11,792 bases of DNA. Origin: an uncultured Rhodocyclaceae bacterium. Its GTDB lineage: Bacteria > Pseudomonadota > Gammaproteobacteria > Burkholderiales > Rhodocyclaceae. The position numbers and the translations under genes were made by a program. The stretch lies in assembly GCA_903930805.1 (NCBI GenBank), contig CAIYZZ010000016.1:1-11792 (forward strand), written 5' to 3'. Numbering within the stretch: the first letter of the stretch is position 1; each line of letters opens with the position of its first letter. A model generated the notes under the pieces. That model saw only the letters and a list, made by a program, of their open reading frames with translations. It made no database searches and was not told the DNA's origin. Positions 7,344 to 11,792 of the stretch are shown here, in pieces.

Positions 7344-8561
7344 ATGCAGGTCTACTGCGTCGGCGGCGCAATCCGTGACGAGCTGCTGGGTCTGGTCGTC
7401 AAGGATCGTGACTGGGTCGTTGTCGGCGCGACACCGGAACAAATGCTGGCGGAGGGTTTCAAACCTGTCGGACGCGATTTTCCGGTGTTCCTCCATCCCA
7501 GGACGCGTGAGGAATATGCGCTGGCCCGTACCGAACGCAAGACTGCGCCGGGCTATGCCGGCTTCGTCTTTCACACCTCACCCGACGTTACGCTCGAAGA
7601 GGATCTCGCCCGTCGCGACCTGACGATCAATGCCATCGCGCGCTCGGCGGACGAGGCGCTGATCGATCCCCATGGTGGCCAACGCGACTTGGCGGCGCGG
7701 GTTCTACGCCATGTGTCAGCGGCCTTTGCCGAAGACCCGGTGCGCATTCTGCGGCTCGCACGTTTTTCGGCACGCTTCACTGACTTCTCGGTGGCACCTG
7801 AAACGTTGGAACTCATGCGCCAGATGGTGGCAAACGGTGAAGTCGATGCGCTGGTCGCCGAGCGCGTCTGGCAGGAACTTGCCAGGGGATTGATGGAAGA
7901 ACAGCCGTCGCGCATGTTCGAGACCCTGCGTGCTTGCGGGGCCCTCGCCCGCTTGCTGCCAGAGGTCGATCGACTCTGGGGTGTGCCGCAGCGTGCCGAC
8001 TATCACCCCGAGATCGATACCGGCGTGCATGTGATGATGGTGATCGACATGGCGGCACGCCTCGACCTCTCGCTGCCGGCGCGCTTTGCTGCACTGACGC
8101 ACGATCTCGGCAAGGGCGAGACCCCCGCCGACATCCTGCCGCGCCATATCGGCCACGAGTTGAAAAGCGCGGTGTTGCTGGAGCCGCTGTGCGAGCGCCT
8201 GCGCGTGCCGACCGATTGCCGTGACGTGGCGCGACTGGTGGCGCGTTTTCATGGCGACATGGGCCGTATTGCCGAGCTGCGGCCAGAAACAAAGTTGAAG
8301 CTCCTGGAACGCTGCGATGCATTGCGCCGGCCCGCACGTTTCGAGGAAGTGCTCGGCGCCTGCGAAGCCGATTATCGTGGGCGGCTGGGATTTTCAGAGC
8401 AGGAATACACGGCTGCCACGCTTTGGCGTACCGCATTGCAGGCAATCCGCGTGGTTGATGCGGGTGCCATTGCGCAAGCCTGCACTGATCCGGCGCAGAT
8501 TCCGGCGCGGGTACATGCCGCGCGGGTGGCTGCTGTGGTCGAGGCTGGTAGTGCCACCTGA
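7344..8561 (+). CDS. cca: CCA tRNA nucleotidyltransferase (multifunctional, with HD domain)
   Basis: Predicted 405 residues. It adds or repairs the 3' CCA of tRNAs from CTP and ATP without a template, in the cytoplasm. The class II head domain is clear: CVGGAIRDELLG (5-16), the metal-binding DRD (D21, D23) and RRDLTINAIA (90-99). AEDPVRILRLARF (129-141) is the neck region. A C-terminal HD domain follows, with THDLGKGE (H253, D254), matching the E. coli-type multifunctional enzyme that also has 2',3'-cyclic phosphodiesterase, 2'-nucleotidase and phosphatase activity. The length is normal for that type (E. coli about 412). The ATG at 7344 lies 3 nt after the stop of the NDUFA9-like gene and has no good ribosome site, so translation likely depends on coupling. 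No defects are visible. Confidence 0.97.
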   Translation: MQVYCVGGAIRDELLGLVVKDRDWVVVGATPEQMLAEGFKPVGRDFPVFLHPRTREEYALARTERKTAPGYAGFVFHTSPDVTLEEDLARRDLTINAIARSADEALIDPHGGQRDLAARVLRHVSAAFAEDPVRILRLARFSARFTDFSVAPETLELMRQMVANGEVDALVAERVWQELARGLMEEQPSRMFETLRACGALARLLPEVDRLWGVPQRADYHPEIDTGVHVMMVIDMAARLDLSLPARFAALTHDLGKGETPADILPRHIGHELKSAVLLEPLCERLRVPTDCRDVARLVARFHGDMGRIAELRPETKLKLLERCDALRRPARFEEVLGACEADYRGRLGFSEQEYTAATLWRTALQAIRVVDAGAIAQACTDPAQIPARVHAARVAAVVEAGSAT

Positions 8562-8597
8562 TTAAAGATTCTGTACGGTTCGTCGTAGTTCATCCGC

Positions 8598-8604
8598 AGG
8601 AGGG
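8598..8604 (+). promoter_or_regulatory. Strong ribosome binding site of the stand-alone HDOD gene
   Basis: AGGAGGG precedes the ATG at 8608 by a few bases. It is by far the best Shine-Dalgarno match in the window and fixes this start. The 46-bp gap after cca shows no convincing promoter or terminator, so read-through from cca is possible. Confidence 0.75.
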
Positions 8605-8607
8605 GAA

Positions 8608-9480
8608 ATGCTGACTGACTACCAGAAACACTGGGGCGTGGATCAATGGGCGGCGTTTCTGACCTCCCAGGAGATACCCTGTATGCCACGCAGCAAGTTG
8701 CTGCTGCGCGCGCTTGAAGAAATCGAGGGGGAGACGCTTTCCGCTGCCGACCTTAGTTCGCTGGTGATTGGCGACCCGTATTTGTGCCTGCGCCTCCTGC
8801 GTGAGGCGGAAAGCCGGCGTAGCCATCATCTTGGCCATGACACCACAACACCTTTAGGCGCAGTGATGCAACTGGGTGTCAAGGTGTTCCGCAACCTTGT
8901 CCTGGATAGTCCGGAGGCCGATTTCACACGCGCCGGCCTGGCGACCTGCGACGGCCGCGCCGTAATGGCGAGTCAGATTGCCCAGATGTGGGGCAAGGCG
9001 CGCGCAGACATCGCCCCGGAAGAGGTCGCGATGGCGGCTTTGCTGGCCGAGATCGGCGAGTTGCTGCTGTGGAATTTCGCGCCAGAATTACCGCAGGCGG
9101 CAGAAGATGCGCTGGCCAGCGGTCACGCCCACCGTTCGGCCGAAGCACAGGAACTGGCATGCGGCTTCCACTTTCGCGATCTTTCCCTGAAGTGCGCCAC
9201 GGTCTGGGCGTTGCCGCCGCTCCTCGTGCAACTCATTCGCGGCATGGACAACGTGCGCGCCAACCTTTGCAAACTCTATCTTGACACTTCGCGCCATCTC
9301 GCCTCGGGTGCCGACAATCCCGCTCTGCCGGATGATCTGGCGCAGGCGAAGCGACTGGTTCAGCACGCCAGCCTGGAATGGCTCGCCAGCCATATGAATG
9401 GCCTGGACGAAGAACGCCAGGCCGCGCTCGTCATAGCTGCGCAGGCGATTCTGGATCGCGACGAGGTCAAGCCAGAGTAG
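8608..9480 (+). CDS. Stand-alone HDOD-domain protein
   Basis: Predicted 290 residues, essentially one HDOD domain with a short tail and no output domain, signal peptide or membrane segment. The pattern is typical: IPCMPRSKLLLRALEEIEG (23-41), SAADLSSLVIGDPYLCLRLL (45-64), GAVMQLGVKVFRNLVL (84-99), then AALLAEIGELLLWNFAP (143-159), where A147-E148 stand in place of the His-Asp of true HD phosphohydrolases. It is therefore not expected to be a metal-dependent enzyme. HDOD proteins usually act as regulatory or scaffold proteins in signalling and motility; the partner here is unknown. It follows cca in the same direction after 46 nt and converges with rep. It is unlike the first HDOD protein in that it has no EAL-like N-terminal half, so the two are not a simple recent duplication. 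Confidence 0.85.
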   Translation: MLTDYQKHWGVDQWAAFLTSQEIPCMPRSKLLLRALEEIEGETLSAADLSSLVIGDPYLCLRLLREAESRRSHHLGHDTTTPLGAVMQLGVKVFRNLVLDSPEADFTRAGLATCDGRAVMASQIAQMWGKARADIAPEEVAMAALLAEIGELLLWNFAPELPQAAEDALASGHAHRSAEAQELACGFHFRDLSLKCATVWALPPLLVQLIRGMDNVRANLCKLYLDTSRHLASGADNPALPDDLAQAKRLVQHASLEWLASHMNGLDEERQAALVIAAQAILDRDEVKPE

Positions 9481-9485
9481 CGGCG

Positions 9486-9566
9486 AAGAAACGCGCAGGG
9501 CCGTCCCAAGCGTTTCTTGCCCCTTGAGGGGAGAACGCCGCAAAGCGACGTTTTCGGGGTGGGCCC
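9486..9566. repeat. Structured intergenic element, possible dispersed repeat and bidirectional terminator
   Basis: The whole gap between the convergent HDOD and rep genes can fold. GGGCCGTCCC at 9498-9507 pairs with GGGTGGGCCC at 9557-9566, with two central mismatches. Inside it lie CCCCTTGAGGGG (9520-9531) and AACG...CGTT (9534-9537 with 9549-9552) enclosing CGC AAA GCG. An alternative outer stem is AAGAAACGC (9486-9494) with GCGTTTCTT (9510-9518). There is only a TTTT run (9551-9554), so classic intrinsic termination is weak. The CCCCTTGAGGGG...CGGGGTGGGCC pattern resembles short dispersed elements I remember between genes in Burkholderiales/Rhodocyclales. Only one copy is in this window, so repeat status is inferred. 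The last base is the first base of the rep stop codon. Confidence 0.5.
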
Positions 9567-11581
9567 TATTCCGGTTTCTTGCCGAGCAGTGCCTTGAAGT
9601 TGGCGAGCTTGGCATTGCCGGCGGAACGATCAAAAGTCGGTGCCAGCGGGGCGGCACCCTGGCCCTCGCGCTTGATATCGCCGCTACCGGCGTCCCCGCC
9701 TTCCATTTCGTCGATGAAGCGTGAGAGTGTTCGTTCGAGGTGTTCCTTGCCTTGTTTGCGGCGGGCGCACCAGCTGATGCAGAGACTCATCTGGGCGCGC
9801 GTGATTCCCACGTACATCAGTCGCCGCTCTTCCTCGATGTTGCCACTGTCGATCGATTCGCGATGCGGCAGTGAGCCTTCCTCGACGCCGACCAGATGGA
9901 CATGGCGAAACTCCAGCCCCTTGGCGGCGTGCAGGGTGGCAAGCTGGACGGCATCGAGATTCTCATCCTGCTTGTCCAGCATGGTGATGAGTGCAACCGT
10001 CTGCGCCAGTTCCAGCAAGGTCTTTTTTTCTTCCTCTGCCTTGGTGGCCAGCCAGCCAGTGAAGTCGCGCACGTTGCCCCAGCGTGTTGCCGCTTCGTTT
10101 GGTTCCAGCGTTTCTAACAGGCTGGCCTCGTAGCCGATAGCCTTGAGCAGGTCTTCGAGTAGCGCACCCGCTGGCTCGCGCGCCGCGCGCCACCCCATGC
10201 GGTTGATGAAATTGCCGAACTCGCGTAGCGCAGCCAGCTGTGGCGCCTTGATTTCCGATTCCACGCCGGCCGCAAAGACGGCGGCGAACAAACTGATATG
10301 GCGGCGGCCGGCGGCGTGGCCCAGCGCTTCCAGCGTCGTGCCGCCGATGCCCCGCTTCGGCGTAGTCGCGGCGCGGATGAAGGCGGGGTCGTCGTCCTGG
10401 TTGGACAGCAGGCGCAGGTAGCTGGTGACATCCTTGATCTCGCTGCGATCGAAAAACGACTGCCCGCCCGAGAGCACGTAGGGCACCTTGTGGGCACGCA
10501 ACTGTTGCTCAAACAGTCGTGCCTGAAAGTTGCCGCGATAGAGGATGGCGTAGTCGCGCCAGTGGCCCTGCCCCCGCATCTCGAACTTGTGCGCCAGCAG
10601 CCGCGTCACCACCCATTCGGCTTCGTGCTCACCGTCGCGGCAGGCCATGACGCGAATGGCCTCGCCATGCCCCTTGTCCGACCACAAGCGCTTGTCGAAC
10701 AGCTTGGGGTTGTTGCGGATCACGCTGTTGGCGGCCTTGAGAATGCGCGTCGTCGAGCGGTAATTTTGTTCGAGCTTGATGACCTTGAGCGTGGGGAAAT
10801 CGGTTTGCAACTGGCGCAAGTTCTCGATATCGGCCCCGCGCCACGCGTAGATCGACTGGTCGTCGTCGCCCACCGCCGTGAAGGCGGCGAGTGGCCCGGT
10901 CAGGAGGCGCAGCAACCGGTTCTGACAGCGGTTGGTGTCCTGATATTCATCCACCAGCAGGTGATGGATGTGGCTCTTCCAGCGCTGAGCGATGTCTTCA
11001 TGCGCTTCCAGCAGCGTAACCGGCAGCCGGATCAGATCGTCGAAATCGACCGCCTGGTAGGCCTTAAGCGTGCGCTCGTATTCCGCATAGACGCGTGCTG
11101 CGCCGGTAGCGAGGTCATCCTCGGCCTGCACCAGCGCCTCTTCCGGGTTGAGCAGTGCGTTTTTCCACAGCGAGATGCGTTGCTGGATCAGGCGCAGACG
11201 CAGTTTGTCGATATCCTTCAGCAGTTCCTGGAACAACGCGGTCGTATCGCTCGTATCGAGAATCGAAAAGCTGGGCTTCAAGCCGATGGCGCGCGCTTCC
11301 TGGCGCAGCAATTTTGCACCTAGCGCGTGGAAGGTGCTGATGGTCAGGCCTTCCGCACGGTTACCGACGAGCTTGCCGGCGCGCTCGCGCATCTCGCGTG
11401 CTGCCTTGTTGGTGAAGGTGATGGCCGTGACATGCTGCGGTGCCATGCCGCATTCGCCAATCAGATAGGCAATTTTCTGCGTGATGACGCGCGTCTTGCC
11501 GCTGCCGGCCCCGGCCAAGACAAGCAACGGCCCCTCCAGATAGCGCACCGCCTCCCGCTGCGGCGGATTCAGGCCATGCAC
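9566..11581 (-). CDS. rep: ATP-dependent DNA helicase Rep (UvrD/Rep family)
   Basis: Predicted 671 residues, nearly the length of E. coli Rep (673) and more like Rep than UvrD from start to end. It is a 3'-5' SF1A helicase that helps forks pass protein roadblocks and aids restart. Motifs in order: GAGSGKT Walker A (24-30), TFTNKAA (55-61), DEYQD Walker B (211-215), GDDDQSIYAWRGA (238-250), EQNYRST (271-277), TLHAAKGLEF (549-558), EERRLMYVGITRA (584-596), all intact. The C-terminus keeps the Rep-like LANFKALLGKKP tail. The start is GTG at 11581: it aligns with the E. coli N-terminus (LNP...AV) and a stop in frame lies five codons upstream. The ribosome site is weak, and the upstream Cys-pair gene ends 7 nt before, so coupling is likely. 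Oddity: codons 518-520 contain an in-frame A AAA AAG heptamer (10028 to 10022). Confidence 0.96.
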   Translation of the reverse strand: MHGLNPPQREAVRYLEGPLLVLAGAGSGKTRVITQKIAYLIGECGMAPQHVTAITFTNKAAREMRERAGKLVGNRAEGLTISTFHALGAKLLRQEARAIGLKPSFSILDTSDTTALFQELLKDIDKLRLRLIQQRISLWKNALLNPEEALVQAEDDLATGAARVYAEYERTLKAYQAVDFDDLIRLPVTLLEAHEDIAQRWKSHIHHLLVDEYQDTNRCQNRLLRLLTGPLAAFTAVGDDDQSIYAWRGADIENLRQLQTDFPTLKVIKLEQNYRSTTRILKAANSVIRNNPKLFDKRLWSDKGHGEAIRVMACRDGEHEAEWVVTRLLAHKFEMRGQGHWRDYAILYRGNFQARLFEQQLRAHKVPYVLSGGQSFFDRSEIKDVTSYLRLLSNQDDDPAFIRAATTPKRGIGGTTLEALGHAAGRRHISLFAAVFAAGVESEIKAPQLAALREFGNFINRMGWRAAREPAGALLEDLLKAIGYEASLLETLEPNEAATRWGNVRDFTGWLATKAEEEKKTLLELAQTVALITMLDKQDENLDAVQLATLHAAKGLEFRHVHLVGVEEGSLPHRESIDSGNIEEERRLMYVGITRAQMSLCISWCARRKQGKEHLERTLSRFIDEMEGGDAGSGDIKREGQGAAPLAPTFDRSAGNAKLANFKALLGKKPE

Positions 11582-11588
11582 CGTCGGC

Positions 11589-11792
11589 TTACTTCAGTTT
11601 GCCGCGCAGGGGGGTGACCTGGTCGGGGGTCTTGATCTCCGTCGTCCCACCGCCGCCGGTGAGATTGCCACAGCCGCAAACCGCCTTGATATGGGAAACG
11701 GAGCTGACCACATCCTTGCAACTGCCACATTCGTAATAGACGTCACCACCCTTGGGGAGGGAGCCATCCGGCTGGCGTTCGATGGGATCGAA
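11589..11792 (-). CDS. Small Cys-pair (zinc-ribbon-like) hypothetical protein, C-terminal part
   Basis: Reading the minus strand from the window edge gives 67 uninterrupted residues ending in TAA (11589-11591). There is no Met, so the start lies beyond the window. The fragment begins FDPIERQPDGSLPKGGDVYY, then has ECGSC, a short VVSSVSHIKAV spacer and CGCGN, then GGGG, and ends in the basic RGKLK. The Cys pairs (CxxC and, 17 residues later, CxC) suggest a small zinc-binding fold, but no enzyme motif is seen and I do not recognise the family with certainty. Codon use matches its neighbours. It ends only 7 nt before the GTG of rep in the same direction, so it is probably the upstream member of a rep operon. 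It could be a rubredoxin-like or zinc-ribbon accessory protein; function unknown. Confidence 0.72.
   Translation of the reverse strand, partial: FDPIERQPDGSLPKGGDVYYECGSCKDVVSSVSHIKAVCGCGNLTGGGGTTEIKTPDQVTPLRGKLK

Noticed and set aside
6336..7574. A 412-codon open frame on the minus strand opposite the NDUFA9-like gene and cca
   Set aside because: It lies across two well-supported genes and their junction and gives no recognisable protein; a shadow frame.
10298..11323. A 341-codon open frame on the plus strand opposite rep
   Set aside because: Antisense to an intact Rep helicase with all motifs; no independent coding sign.

Overview
The window looks like an ordinary chromosomal segment of a GC-rich betaproteobacterium. 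The order Rhodocyclales or a relative is my best guess. This rests on the high-GC codon use throughout, on the protein flavour (Slt-type lytic transglycosylase, NDUFA9-like dehydrogenase and CCA enzyme in one cluster), and on an intergenic element of a style I remember from Burkholderiales/Rhodocyclales. I see no tRNA, rRNA, CRISPR, IS element, phage gene or toxin-antitoxin pair.

Layout: (1) 1-440, plus strand: the C-terminal end of a MalY/PatB-type PLP C-S lyase, cut by the window edge. (2) 466-4407, minus strand, transcribed right to left: 5-formyltetrahydrofolate cyclo-ligase, then an HDOD protein with a degraded EAL-like N-terminus, then a PAS-PAS-GGDEF-EAL cyclic-di-GMP protein. The last two are joined by a TAATG stop/start overlap. 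(3) 4441-8561, plus strand: a tight three-gene run of lytic transglycosylase slt, an NDUFA9-like NAD(P)-binding protein (4-base GTGA overlap) and CCA tRNA nucleotidyltransferase (3-base gap). (4) 8608-9480, plus strand: a second, stand-alone HDOD protein with a strong ribosome binding site. (5) About 9486-9566: a foldable intergenic element between convergent genes. (6) 9566-11581, minus strand: Rep helicase with a GTG start. (7) 11589-11792, minus strand: the C-terminal 67 residues of a small Cys-pair protein upstream of rep, which lacks an in-window start codon.

Functionally the window mixes housekeeping (folate salvage, cell-wall turnover, tRNA 3' end maturation, replication restart) with signalling (one apparently bifunctional c-di-GMP enzyme and two HDOD proteins). 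The fthF-type gene and slt are divergent with about 33 bp between their start codons, so their promoters must share or overlap coding sequence.

I did not find a clearly new biological system. The points most worth a second look are the coupled degenerate-EAL/HDOD plus GGDEF-EAL pair, a dnaX-like A AAA AAG heptamer in frame inside rep, the small Cys-pair protein before rep, and the structured element at the convergent junction.
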